Assembly: GCF_040566545.1 (NCBI RefSeq)
Contig: NZ_JBEWZI010000020.1
Location: 7,176-71,175, forward strand
Reading direction: 5' to 3'
DNA length: 64,000 nucleotides
Source of the DNA: Uliginosibacterium flavum
GTDB lineage: Bacteria; Pseudomonadota; Gammaproteobacteria; Burkholderiales; Rhodocyclaceae
The notes beneath the pieces were generated by a model, which did not search any database, was not told the origin of the DNA, and saw only the letters and a program-made list of their open reading frames with translations. Made by a program: the position numbers and the translations under genes. Within the stretch, counting starts at the first letter, position 1. Each line of letters starts with the position of its first letter. Of the stretch, positions 40,549-48,507 are shown piece after piece.

Positions 40549-41760
40549 TTATTTGCCAGAACTTTGGAGCTTTGCGACGGCGTCGCGCACCTTCTGCGTG
40601 TCGAATTCAGCTTCACTGAGCCCGAGCAATTTGCCGATCTCCTTGCACTTGGAGCTGGCGGGCACTTTCTGTTCTGACAGGCCCAGCTCCTTGTAAAGTT
40701 TGTCGAGCTCCAGTCCGTAAGTTTTGCTCACCTCTTCCAGCGTCATATAGCCACGAATGGCTTGGGCGTCGAGTACGCCTGCTGTCGTGACGGCTGCTGT
40801 GATCGAGGCGGGCTGGGTGCGCCAGTAGCCAGTGATTTGCGCCGTGCCGATCATGCCCAGAAAGATGGCCAAGCCGAGCCAGCCGATCAGCGCCGGCTTG
40901 ACCTGGCGCCCGGCAATGGCGGGCAGCAGGAAGGTTTTGCCCTCGTCTGTGCTGCCTTTTTTGCCGGTAGGGCAGGTGGTGGTGCAGGTCAGGCAGCCGA
41001 TGCATTCGGCTGAACGCACGACGGGCATGCTTTCGATCTTGATGCCGACCGGGCAAGTTTTCTCGCATTTGTTGCAGGACAGACAGCCGTCGCAATTGCG
41101 CTTGATGCTGAACAGGCCGAGTTTGGAAGTGATGCCGAGAAAGGCGCCGAGTGGGCACAGGTATTTGCAGAAGACGCGATCCACAAACACACCGATCACC
41201 AGCGAGCCGATGAGAATGCTCGCGCCTACCGAAAACTCTTTCCATACTTCATCCCAACCGGCAAAGCCATGCGCATAGGCCGCCCAGGGATCGTAGGGGC
41301 GGATGATCAGTGTGCCGGTTTTCCAGGTGAAATACAGCGCCCAGGCCAGCACCACGTATTTGAGCCAGCGCAGCGGCTGATCGATCATGGCGGGAAGGGT
41401 GATCTGCACTTTGCGGAAGAATTTCTGGCCAATTTTGCGCGCCAGTTCCTGCAGCGTGCCGAGCGGACAGATCCAGGCGCAGAAATAGCGTCCGACGATC
41501 AGCGCGAGGGCGATGGTGCCGCCGAGCAGCACGAAGTCGGAGGTGTTCAGTCGCTGGATGAATTCGCCCGTGCTGACGAATTTGAATAGCGCTTCCAGTC
41601 CGCCAAACGGACACAAAGCGTCGACTGAGGCCGAGCCGTTCGGGCCGCCGCCCAGAACCTGGTGACGCCAGGCGGCAAAAGTGGCAAAGGCCAGAAAGGC
41701 CAGCTGTACGATCAGCCGCGCAGGCTGAACGTAAGGACTGTGTTGGTGGTTTTTCTTCAT
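40549..41760 (-). CDS. NapH/CcoG-like membrane ferredoxin
   Basis: A 403-residue inner-membrane protein with four or five helices, two CxxxCP pairs at helix ends (FCAWICPLGT and FCKYLCPLGA) and two 4Fe-4S ferredoxin motifs (CDGCLSCNKCEKTCP, CIGCLTCTTTCP). This is the polyferredoxin layout of NapH and related quinol-to-periplasm electron carriers. The last 70 residues form a separate helical module (GYMTLEEVSKTYGLELDKLY) seen in some anaerobic Fe-S membrane proteins. An EF-hand gene lies 88 bases upstream on the same strand. Electron partner unknown. Confidence 0.82.
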   Translation of the reverse strand: MKKNHQHSPYVQPARLIVQLAFLAFATFAAWRHQVLGGGPNGSASVDALCPFGGLEALFKFVSTGEFIQRLNTSDFVLLGGTIALALIVGRYFCAWICPLGTLQELARKIGQKFFRKVQITLPAMIDQPLRWLKYVVLAWALYFTWKTGTLIIRPYDPWAAYAHGFAGWDEVWKEFSVGASILIGSLVIGVFVDRVFCKYLCPLGAFLGITSKLGLFSIKRNCDGCLSCNKCEKTCPVGIKIESMPVVRSAECIGCLTCTTTCPTGKKGSTDEGKTFLLPAIAGRQVKPALIGWLGLAIFLGMIGTAQITGYWRTQPASITAAVTTAGVLDAQAIRGYMTLEEVSKTYGLELDKLYKELGLSEQKVPASSKCKEIGKLLGLSEAEFDTQKVRDAVAKLQSSGK

Positions 41761-41848
41761 GATGCAACTCCTCCCTGAAAATGAATGGGTCTCTGCTGGA
41801 GTTGTGGGCGTGAGCTGCCCGTCGTAGCGGGCAGCTCATTCAAGGCAT

Positions 41849-42454
41849 TTAGCGCCGGGCGATTGCCGGGCAGGTCGCGCGCTCTTCTGTCGAGAGCTTG
41901 CCGTCCTTGTTGGTGTCGAGCGCATCAAAGCGGCTGAGCGCGTTTGGGCGATTCAGCTTTTCGGCTTCGGCGCGACTGACGAAGCCGTCCTTGTCCGTGT
42001 CAGCATTGATGCACAGACCACCTTGGGCGCGCATTCCTGTGCGCTGCATGCCTGAAGAGCCTCCGCCCATGCGGCTTCCCGGGCCCATGCCTTGGAGAGG
42101 CCCGCTGGATGCGGCTTGCGGGCCGGCTCCCTGTGGGCGTCCTTTGCCACGCATGTTACCGCGCATGGCCTGGAATTCATCGGACGTGAGTTTGCCGTCC
42201 TGATTCGTGTCGATGGCAGCGAAGCGGCTGGCCATGCCTGGCATGCCCTTGTCAGCCTCTTCCTTGGTGAGGAAACCATCCTTGTTGGCGTCTGCTGCCT
42301 GGAAGCGTTCCAGCGCGTGGCCTTGCGGCTGGGTCGCGGTGAGGCCTGCACCGGGGCCACGGCCCGGGCCGGGTTGCGCAATGGCCGTTGCTGCGGACAG
42401 CGTGGCAAGGCTGAGGCCGGCAACGGTCAGCAGGGTTTTGAGATTTGCTTTCAT
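41849..42454 (-). CDS. Periplasmic EF-hand protein
   Basis: A 201-residue exported protein. Signal peptide (LLTVAGLSLATLSAATAIA), then four calcium-binding loops in two pairs: DANKDGFLTKEE and DTNQDGKLTSDE; DTDKDGFVSRAE and DTNKDGKLSTEE. The pairs are separated by a Gly/Met/Gln-rich linker. All loops have Asp at 1, 3 and 5 and Glu at 12, so calcium binding is likely. It is followed by the NapH-like gene and is probably co-transcribed with it. Confidence 0.82.
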   Translation of the reverse strand: MKANLKTLLTVAGLSLATLSAATAIAQPGPGRGPGAGLTATQPQGHALERFQAADANKDGFLTKEEADKGMPGMASRFAAIDTNQDGKLTSDEFQAMRGNMRGKGRPQGAGPQAASSGPLQGMGPGSRMGGGSSGMQRTGMRAQGGLCINADTDKDGFVSRAEAEKLNRPNALSRFDALDTNKDGKLSTEERATCPAIARR

Positions 42455-42558
42455 GATGCACTCCTTGGTATGACAGGTTGGACTTCGGTACCTGCATCCT
42501 AGGTGTGGCGCGGCAATAAGGTGTTTCGCCGGTGAAAGCGTGTGTATCCAGATGTAAA

Positions 42559-43191
42559 TCAGTCCGGCTTGCGGGTAATCAGGTCGGCAATCGCCGCGTG
42601 TTTTTTTGCGATATCCGATGAAATGCTTTTTTCAAACATCATCATCGACAGACCGAAGACGTGCGTGAACATCAGCAGCGCGCGTGTGTGGGCTTCTTCA
42701 TCGACGTAACCAGCCAGACTGAAGAGACGTACGGCATTCTGCAGACGTGCCTGGTCGACTGCTTCTACGGCTGCGGCGACCAGCAGATCGCGGCGTGCCC
42801 AGTCGCGCAGGGCGAGTTCGGTGCGCATGCGCTGCTGATTGGGCTGGGTGGCGTATTGATCGAGAATCCGCCGGATCTGCGCATGGGCTTCATGTGCCGG
42901 GATGGCGACTTGTTGTTCGACCTCCTGCACGCGTGCGTCACGCCAGGTGGTGACTGTTGCGCTGAGCAGTGCTTGCCTATCCTTGAAGTGCCAGTAAAAA
43001 CTGCCCTTGGTGACGCCCAGTTTGCGTGCCAGCACCTCGACGCGCAGGCCATCCACGCCGTCTTCGGCGAGAACGCCCGTGGCAAACTCGATCCAGGTAG
43101 CGCGATCCAGCGGCTGGCGTTCGGAGGCAGAAGACTTGGCGGCGGAGGCGTTCATGCGGGCGTGGGTAGCTTGGGCGGGATTGGTCTGCAT
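42559..43191 (-). CDS. TetR-family transcriptional regulator
   Basis: A 210-residue regulator. The N-terminal HTH is clear (VDGLRVEVLARKLGVTKGSF, then YWHFKDRQALL); the C-terminal ligand domain is helical and specific to an unknown effector. The first 25 residues are polar and may be untranslated if the internal ATG at 43155 is used. It is divergent from etfBA with a 101-base spacer that contains a palindrome suited to a TetR dimer, so it probably controls etfBA and itself. Confidence 0.87.
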   Translation of the reverse strand: MQTNPAQATHARMNASAAKSSASERQPLDRATWIEFATGVLAEDGVDGLRVEVLARKLGVTKGSFYWHFKDRQALLSATVTTWRDARVQEVEQQVAIPAHEAHAQIRRILDQYATQPNQQRMRTELALRDWARRDLLVAAAVEAVDQARLQNAVRLFSLAGYVDEEAHTRALLMFTHVFGLSMMMFEKSISSDIAKKHAAIADLITRKPD

Positions 43192-43214
43192 TATGCCGTT
43201 TCAGCGCAAACAGG

Positions 43215-43230
43215 CAAATCGGCTGATTTG
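43215..43230. promoter_or_regulatory. Candidate TetR-type operator
   Basis: caaatcggctgatttg: 6-base arms caaatc / gatttg around ggct. It lies midway in the spacer between the tetR-type gene and etfB. Confidence 0.4.
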
Positions 43231-43292
43231 GGGAGGCTCGCTTTCGTGCTGGGCGATGGCATACTTTGCGGTCTGTGCAGGAGGATGAGCAA

Positions 43293-44045
43293 GTGAAGAT
43301 TCTGGTTCCGGTCAAACGCGTGGTGGATTATCTGTTGCGCGTGCGGGTGCGTGAGGACGGCAGCGGTGTGGATAGCGCCGGTCTGAAAATGTCGATGAAC
43401 CCGTTTGACGAAATTGCGCTGGAAGAGGCTGTGCGCCTGCGCGAGGCGGGCGTCGCCAGCGAAGTGGTGGTGGTGTCCTGCGGCGTGTCGGCGTGTCAGG
43501 AAACCCTGCGCACGGCGCTGGCAATGGGTGCGGATCGGGCGGTGCTGATCGAAACCGATGCGCTCTTGCAGCCGCTGGCGGTGGCCAAATTGCTCAAGGC
43601 ACTGGCGCAGCGCGAAGCCCCCCGGCTGGTGATCATGGGCAAACAGGCGATTGATGACGACGCCAACCAGTGCGCGCAGATGCTGGCGGCGATGCTGGGC
43701 TGGCCGCAGGCGACCTTCGCGTCCAAATTGCTGTTGAGCGAGGACACCGCAACGGTTTCACGCGAAATCGATGGCGGGCTGGAGACGCTGGAGCTGAGCC
43801 TGCCGGCCGTGATCAGCACCGATCTGCGCCTGAACGAGCCGCGCTATGCGAGCCTGCCGAATGTCATGAAGGCGCGCCGCGCGCAGATTGAAATCCTGCC
43901 GGCCGCCGATCTGCAGGTGGATCTGAGGCCGCGTCTGACGACGCTGCGAGTCGCTGCGCCGCCGGTTCGAGCGCCGGGTGTGCGCGTGGATTCGGCTGAA
44001 GCGCTGGCCGAGCGGCTGCGGCTCGCCATGGGAGCCACGCCATGA
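43293..44045 (+). CDS. etfB: Electron transfer flavoprotein beta subunit
   Basis: A 250-residue EtfB. Begins VKILVPVKRVVDY; contains KMSMNPFDEIALEEAVRLRE, GADRAVLIE, the AMP-binding stretch MGKQAIDDDANQCAQMLAAML, and the recognition loop LNEPRYASLPNVMKARR. With EtfA it carries electrons from acyl-CoA or other dehydrogenases to ETF:quinone oxidoreductase. The start is GTG at 43293 with AGGAGG 8 bases upstream. ATGA overlap with etfA. Confidence 0.93.
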   Translation: MKILVPVKRVVDYLLRVRVREDGSGVDSAGLKMSMNPFDEIALEEAVRLREAGVASEVVVVSCGVSACQETLRTALAMGADRAVLIETDALLQPLAVAKLLKALAQREAPRLVIMGKQAIDDDANQCAQMLAAMLGWPQATFASKLLLSEDTATVSREIDGGLETLELSLPAVISTDLRLNEPRYASLPNVMKARRAQIEILPAADLQVDLRPRLTTLRVAAPPVRAPGVRVDSAEALAERLRLAMGATP

Positions 44046-44980
44046 AGGCTCTGGTGATTGCCGAACACGATAACGTCGCGCTCAAGGCGCAAACCCTACC
44101 TGTCCTGACAGCCGCGTTGCGCCTCGCTGTACAGGTAGATGTGCTGGTGATCGGCTCCCAGTGCGGGTCTGCGGCCGAGGCGGCTGCAAACCTTTGCGGG
44201 GTAGCGCGGGTGCGCAAGGTCGACGCACCGCACTACGCGCATTTTCTGGCCGAGAATCTGGCCATGGTCGTGGCGCAGATGGCCGGTGCGTATGACTATG
44301 TGTTGCTGCCGGCCACCGCCTTTGGCAAGAATCTCGGCCCGCGCGTGGCGGCGATGCTGGACGTGGCGCAGATCTCCGAGATCACCGAAATCGTCGATGG
44401 CGACACCTTCGTGCGCCCGACTTACGCTGGCAACGTGCTGGAGACGGTGCGCAGCAGCGATCCGCTGAAAGTCATCACGGTGCGCCCCTCGGCCTTTGCG
44501 CCGGTTGCCACGAGCGAGCAGCCTGCGGTGATTGAAACCGCTGCGCCCGGCCCGGACATGGGTGTGAGCCGTTTTGTCGGCAATGATTTGCCACAGAACC
44601 CGCGCCCCGAGCTGGCGAGTGCGCGCATCGTCGTGGCCGGTGGGCGTGGCCTGGGCAGTCACGCGGCCTATCACGCCTTGCTGGCGCCGCTGGCGGATTG
44701 TCTGGGCGCCGCGCTGGGGGCGACGCGGGCGGCGGTGGATGCTAACTATGTGCCGAATGATTATCAGGTCGGGCAAACCGGTAAGGCCGTGGCACCGGAT
44801 ATTTACATTGCGATCGGCATCTCCGGGGCGATCCAGCATGTGGCGGGCATGCGCGACGCCAAGCTGATCGTGGCGATCAACAAGGATCCGGAAGCGCCGA
44901 TCTTCCAGATTGCCGATGTCGGTCTGGTTGGCGATCTGCATGAAATTTTGCCGCAGCTGACGGCCGCGCTGCGCCGATGA
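44042..44980 (+). CDS. etfA: Electron transfer flavoprotein alpha subunit
   Basis: A 312-residue EtfA. N-terminal domain starts MKALVIAEHDNVALK; the C-terminal FAD domain has ARIVVAGGRGLGSHAAY, GATRAAVDANYVPNDYQVGQ, TGKAVAPDIYIAIGISGAIQ and NKDPEAPIFQIADVGLVGD. All usual FAD contacts are present. It overlaps etfB before it and a small unknown gene after it by ATGA. Confidence 0.94.
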   Translation: MKALVIAEHDNVALKAQTLPVLTAALRLAVQVDVLVIGSQCGSAAEAAANLCGVARVRKVDAPHYAHFLAENLAMVVAQMAGAYDYVLLPATAFGKNLGPRVAAMLDVAQISEITEIVDGDTFVRPTYAGNVLETVRSSDPLKVITVRPSAFAPVATSEQPAVIETAAPGPDMGVSRFVGNDLPQNPRPELASARIVVAGGRGLGSHAAYHALLAPLADCLGAALGATRAAVDANYVPNDYQVGQTGKAVAPDIYIAIGISGAIQHVAGMRDAKLIVAINKDPEAPIFQIADVGLVGDLHEILPQLTAALRR

Positions 44981-45279
44981 CGATCTTTGCGTTCCATGTG
45001 GCGGACGCGTGTCTGCACGTTTTTGCCAGCCCGGCTCTGGCCTTGCAGCATTGTTCTGCCGCCGAAGTCAGCGCGCAGGTCTGGTTGTTTTTTGCCGAAG
45101 ATGGCAGTCCCCTGCGCGTCGAGCAGGGGTTGGAAGGAATGCGTTTCCTGCGGCCCTGGGCGTCGTGCTCTTCATGCAGTCTGGCGCAGCTGCTGCCTTA
45201 TGTGCGCACACTGGAGGGGCAGGCCGGGGTTGAAACGCTGGACGCCTTGCGCCGCCGATTCGGCGCAGAGCTTGCTTGA
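44977..45279 (+). CDS. Hypothetical third gene of the etf operon
   Basis: A 100-residue protein of unknown family. N-terminal beta-like stretch TIFAFHVADACLHVFASPAL, a centre with SAQVWLFFAEDGSPLRVEQG, and a short Cys pair in WASCSSCSLAQLLPYVRTL. No membrane segment. The ATGA overlap with etfA argues for translational coupling and a role with ETF (assembly, or a partner dehydrogenase), but nothing in the sequence shows it. Confidence 0.7.
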   Translation: MTIFAFHVADACLHVFASPALALQHCSAAEVSAQVWLFFAEDGSPLRVEQGLEGMRFLRPWASCSSCSLAQLLPYVRTLEGQAGVETLDALRRRFGAELA

Positions 45280-45361
45280 TAAGGTGAAAACCTAAGTCAA
45301 ATCTTCATTTTTCATAGCAGCCATGCAGGTATGATCAAGCAGCAATGTCAGGGAGTTAAAA

Positions 45362-46210
45362 ATGCGGTCACAGATGGGGCAGGATCTTGTCGGATTGTTC
45401 ACGATGGCGGCGATGGTCGAGGCGCGCGATCCGTTTACGGTGGGCCATGCATGGCGCGTATCGCGTTACAGCCGCCTGATCGCTGAAAACAGCGTGCAGG
45501 ATGGCGAAGTGATTGCACAAGTGTCGATTGCCGGCTTTCTGCACGATCTGGGCAAGATCGGGATCTCGGACGCTGTGCTGACCAGGCCCGAACGCCTGAT
45601 CGAATCCGAATATGAAATCGTCAAGGAGCACGCGGCCCTCGGTGCGCGTCTGCTGGCAGGCCATCCTCTGGCCGCGTCGATTTCCGGGGCTATCTGGCAT
45701 CACCACGAACAATTTGACGGTAACGGCTACCCACACGGTCTGGCGGGTCTGAACATCCCGCTGGCGGCGCGCATCGTCGGTGTGTGTGATGCGTTTGACG
45801 CGATGACCAGCGCGCGCCCGTGGCGCAAGGCGCTGTCGCTGGAGGCCGCGCTGGAGATCATTGAGGAAGGTTACGGCAAGCAATTCGATCAGGATTTTGC
45901 CGAGCGTCTGGTGCGTCTGGCGCGTTCCGGCGCGCTGAGTCACATCCTTGGGCATTCCGATCTCGGCGTGCCGATTCAGGAGTGCCCCACGTGCGGCCCC
46001 TGCGTGACGGTTTTTCGTACCCACAAACATGGCGATAAAGTGTATTGCCGCCTGTGCGCCAATGAATTCACGGTGGATCGCGCGGGTGCTGTGCCGCACA
46101 TTGTCGCAACCGGCGAGAAGGGTCGCCCTTCGGTGGCGGTGGCCGAGCCGGATGCGGAACTCATTTCGCGTCTGATTCTGGATGCGCTGGGGCAATTGCC
46201 GCAGACGTGA
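45362..46210 (+). CDS. HD-GYP phosphodiesterase with C-terminal zinc-ribbon
   Basis: A 282-residue protein. The HD-GYP domain occupies about 1-190, with H61/D62 in FLHDLGKIG, HHHEQFDGNGYP (117-128) and the GYP triad intact, AARIVGVCDAFDAMTS after it. Intact residues predict c-di-GMP hydrolysis to pGpG or GMP. A cysteine cluster follows (CPTCGPCVTV, then VYCRLC at about 208-232), a putative zinc ribbon that is not part of standard HD-GYP proteins. No sensor domain. GGGAG precedes the ATG. Single gene. Confidence 0.85.
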   Translation: MRSQMGQDLVGLFTMAAMVEARDPFTVGHAWRVSRYSRLIAENSVQDGEVIAQVSIAGFLHDLGKIGISDAVLTRPERLIESEYEIVKEHAALGARLLAGHPLAASISGAIWHHHEQFDGNGYPHGLAGLNIPLAARIVGVCDAFDAMTSARPWRKALSLEAALEIIEEGYGKQFDQDFAERLVRLARSGALSHILGHSDLGVPIQECPTCGPCVTVFRTHKHGDKVYCRLCANEFTVDRAGAVPHIVATGEKGRPSVAVAEPDAELISRLILDALGQLPQT

Positions 46211-46291
46211 GAAGAAAAATTCCCCGTTCAGGTCGCTTGATGATGACCGGTCGGGGGAGCAAGGCCTGCGTGAGGAGACTTCAAAACTCTT

Positions 46292-46594
46292 TCAGGAACG
46301 GGCGCCGAACATGTAACGCTCTGTTTCGGGGCCATTCTGCGGCGCCGGTGCGCTTTTCTGGGTCTTGGCCGGCAGCAGATTTTCGATGTTGCCGGACTTT
46401 ATCCAGCCCAGACGGTTGCGGATATCCAGTGAGCTGCTGACCAGTTCGATGTCTTCGCAATCCTCGGCCGCATCCAGCACCTGAAAGGCATACACAGGGT
46501 CAGAGAAGAATCGCTGGGTGTTCAGCACCACGGCTTTTTCCTGGCGCAGGCGAATCTTGATGCGGGCGATGAGTTGCAGAATGACGGGATCCAT
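46292..46594 (-). CDS. Hypothetical small protein
   Basis: A 100-residue protein: helical N-terminus (MDPVILQLIARIKIRLRQEK), a centre (DAAEDCEDIELVSSSLDIRN) and a polar tail with KTQKSAPAPQNGPE. No membrane segment or known motif. AGGACA sits about 6 bases before the ATG. It is convergent with the HD-GYP gene. Function unknown. Confidence 0.6.
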   Translation of the reverse strand: MDPVILQLIARIKIRLRQEKAVVLNTQRFFSDPVYAFQVLDAAEDCEDIELVSSSLDIRNRLGWIKSGNIENLLPAKTQKSAPAPQNGPETERYMFGARS

Positions 46595-46773
46595 GAGGTG
46601 TCCTTGATGAATGTAGGTCCCTCAGGTTTAGCAATTGCTGTGCCCGATCGTCCGGGTTTTCAGACCGGTCATCTTTTTTGAAGCTATGCGCGGAATGCGC
46701 CTCGCACTTGTCGTAGTGCAATCGCGCAGGCAGAGTGCCGGTCTGAATTCAATCTTGCTCAGGAGGTGTTGAA

Positions 46774-46938
46774 ATGTCGCGTGTCGGATCAATCGTGCTG
46801 TTGCTGGTGGGCGTGGTGTTTTTGCTCAGCAATCTGGGCGTGCTGCACTTCAGCCAGATCAGTGGCCTGCTGCGGACCTGGTGGCCCTTGATCCTGATTG
46901 TGGTGGGTGCTTTTGGCCTGATCGGCAAGCGCAAGTAG
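46774..46938 (+). CDS. Small two-helix membrane protein (LiaI/LiaF-type TM module)
   Basis: A 54-residue gene: MSRVGSIVLLLVGVVFLLSN, then LGVLHFSQISGLLRTWWPLI, ending FGLIGKRK. Two membrane helices joined by a WWP turn match the small transmembrane module found at the N-terminus of LiaF-like and related stress proteins. AGGAGG lies 7 bases before the ATG, a strong ribosome site. Its stop codon lies at the first bases of dispersed repeat copy F. Confidence 0.75.
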   Translation: MSRVGSIVLLLVGVVFLLSNLGVLHFSQISGLLRTWWPLILIVVGAFGLIGKRK

Positions 46939-47017
46939 CCTGCCTGAAGAGCCGCATCTGGCTTTAGTCTGCAGGTGGTATGCTCGTAGAAGTCCGCTGG
47001 GAGCGGGTCTTCAGGCC
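46938..47017. repeat. Copy F of the dispersed GAGCCGC hairpin repeat
   Basis: Ends gcctgcctgaagagccgcat (46938-46957) and gagcgggtcttcaggc (ending 47016); 13 of the 14 terminal bases pair. It fills the gap between the small membrane protein and the convergent kinase gene, whose TGA stop lies in the right end. Confidence 0.65.
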
Positions 47018-48507
47018 GTTACTGTGCTGGTTTCGGATTGTGCCAGCTCGGCTGCAGGCAGGCGGGCGGTGAACCAGAAGGTGGCGCCGTGCTGCAGCGA
47101 ACTATCCACGCCGACTTCGCCGCCCATGGCTTCAGCCAGCTGTTTGACGATGGATAGGCCCAGACCGGTGCCGCTGCGGCGCAGGGCGTCGGCACTGGCG
47201 ACCTGCACGAAGGGTTCGAAGAGCAGTGACAGTTTGGCCGGATCGATGCCGATGCCGGTGTCGGTGACCGAAAAACTGATGTGCTGGTGAGTCTGGCTGA
47301 CGTCCAGATGCACACTGCCTTGCTCGGTGAATTTGATGGCATTGCTGATCAGATTGGTGAGCATCTGCATCAGACGTGGCCCGTCGCCGATCAGGCGTGC
47401 GGGAATTTCTTCGGTGACCTGCCAGCTCAGGCTGAGTTTTTTGCTGTGCGCAAAATCTTCCTGCAGGGTAACGGTGTCTTCCACCAGCTGACGCAGATCG
47501 AACTCTGTCGCCATCAGCTCCAGCTTGCCGGACTCGATCTTGGCGAAGGCCAGGATGTCGTTGATGATGCCCAGTAGCCATTGCCCGGCCTTGTGCACAT
47601 TGAGCGAATAGCGCTGTTGCTTGTCCGTCAGCGGGGTGCCGCGCAGCAACTCGTTCATGCTCAGGATTGCGTGCATCGGTGTGCGCAGATCGTGGCTCAT
47701 CGCGGCGAGGAAATCGGACTTCATGCGATTGGCCTGATCCGAGGTATCGCGTGCCTCGATCAGATCACGGTCGCGTTGCTCCATGCTGTCGAGTAATTGA
47801 TTGAAGCCGGTGACCAGCAAGCCGATTTCGTCATTGCGCTGTGGCGGTACGCGTACTGAATAATCGCCCGGGTGTTCCCGGATGTAGGCCACGGTGTGCA
47901 GCAATGCCGCCACCGGCTTGATGACTTGCCGGCGCAGCATGGCGTACAGGATCAACAGGCCCAGCGCGCCGACGCTGGCGCCAAACCCTCCGCCGAGCAG
48001 CAGCATCTGCTGGCGCGCGGAGTCAACGAGCTCGCGCGGGAAGGCCACGATCACGCTGGCGACATGGCTGCCGCTGGCGTTCAGGATGGGTTCCAGTACC
48101 ACGTATTGATCGTCAATCGGGCTTGTCGGGCGGATTGTGCCTTCGCGCAGGGCTTTGATCAGGGCGGGTGAGTCCAGTTTCTGTCCGGTGCGCTCCGGGC
48201 TGCTGTCGAAAAGGATGCGACCGTCGACGCTGACCACCCGGGTGTAGCTCATGCCCGCGTAGCTGCGCACCGCGTCGGCACATTGCTCGTCAAAACCGAG
48301 GATGTCTTCCAGGGCGATACCCAGATTGGTAATCCGCTCCAGCTGCACGGTGAGCCCGCGCGCCACCGCCGTGGAGCGTGACTGCAGGGTGTCGACATAC
48401 TGTGAAACGTAAAGCATGGACGTGGTCAGCGCAATCGTGGCAGTGCTGACAATCATCATTGCCGCGGCACTGATGATGATCTTGCTGCGCAGACCGGATT
48501 TCAGCAT
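47011..48507 (-). CDS. Membrane sensor histidine kinase, HAMP-HisKA-HATPase
   Basis: A 498-residue kinase. TM1 about 9-35, a periplasmic region of about 130 residues (dCache-like wording RILFDSSPERTGQKLDSPAL), TM2 about 168-192, HAMP (RRQVIKPVAALLHTV), then HisKA with H272 (LAAMSHDLRTPMHAILSMNE) and HATPase (NLISNAIKFT, DTGIGID, GTGLGLSIVKQLAEAMGG). No receiver domain and no regulator nearby. The ATG at 48507 shares its A with the stop of the binding-protein gene (TAATG), with GGAG 7 bases before, so the two are made together. Confidence 0.87.
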   Translation of the reverse strand: MLKSGLRSKIIISAAAMMIVSTATIALTTSMLYVSQYVDTLQSRSTAVARGLTVQLERITNLGIALEDILGFDEQCADAVRSYAGMSYTRVVSVDGRILFDSSPERTGQKLDSPALIKALREGTIRPTSPIDDQYVVLEPILNASGSHVASVIVAFPRELVDSARQQMLLLGGGFGASVGALGLLILYAMLRRQVIKPVAALLHTVAYIREHPGDYSVRVPPQRNDEIGLLVTGFNQLLDSMEQRDRDLIEARDTSDQANRMKSDFLAAMSHDLRTPMHAILSMNELLRGTPLTDKQQRYSLNVHKAGQWLLGIINDILAFAKIESGKLELMATEFDLRQLVEDTVTLQEDFAHSKKLSLSWQVTEEIPARLIGDGPRLMQMLTNLISNAIKFTEQGSVHLDVSQTHQHISFSVTDTGIGIDPAKLSLLFEPFVQVASADALRRSGTGLGLSIVKQLAEAMGGEVGVDSSLQHGATFWFTARLPAAELAQSETSTVTA

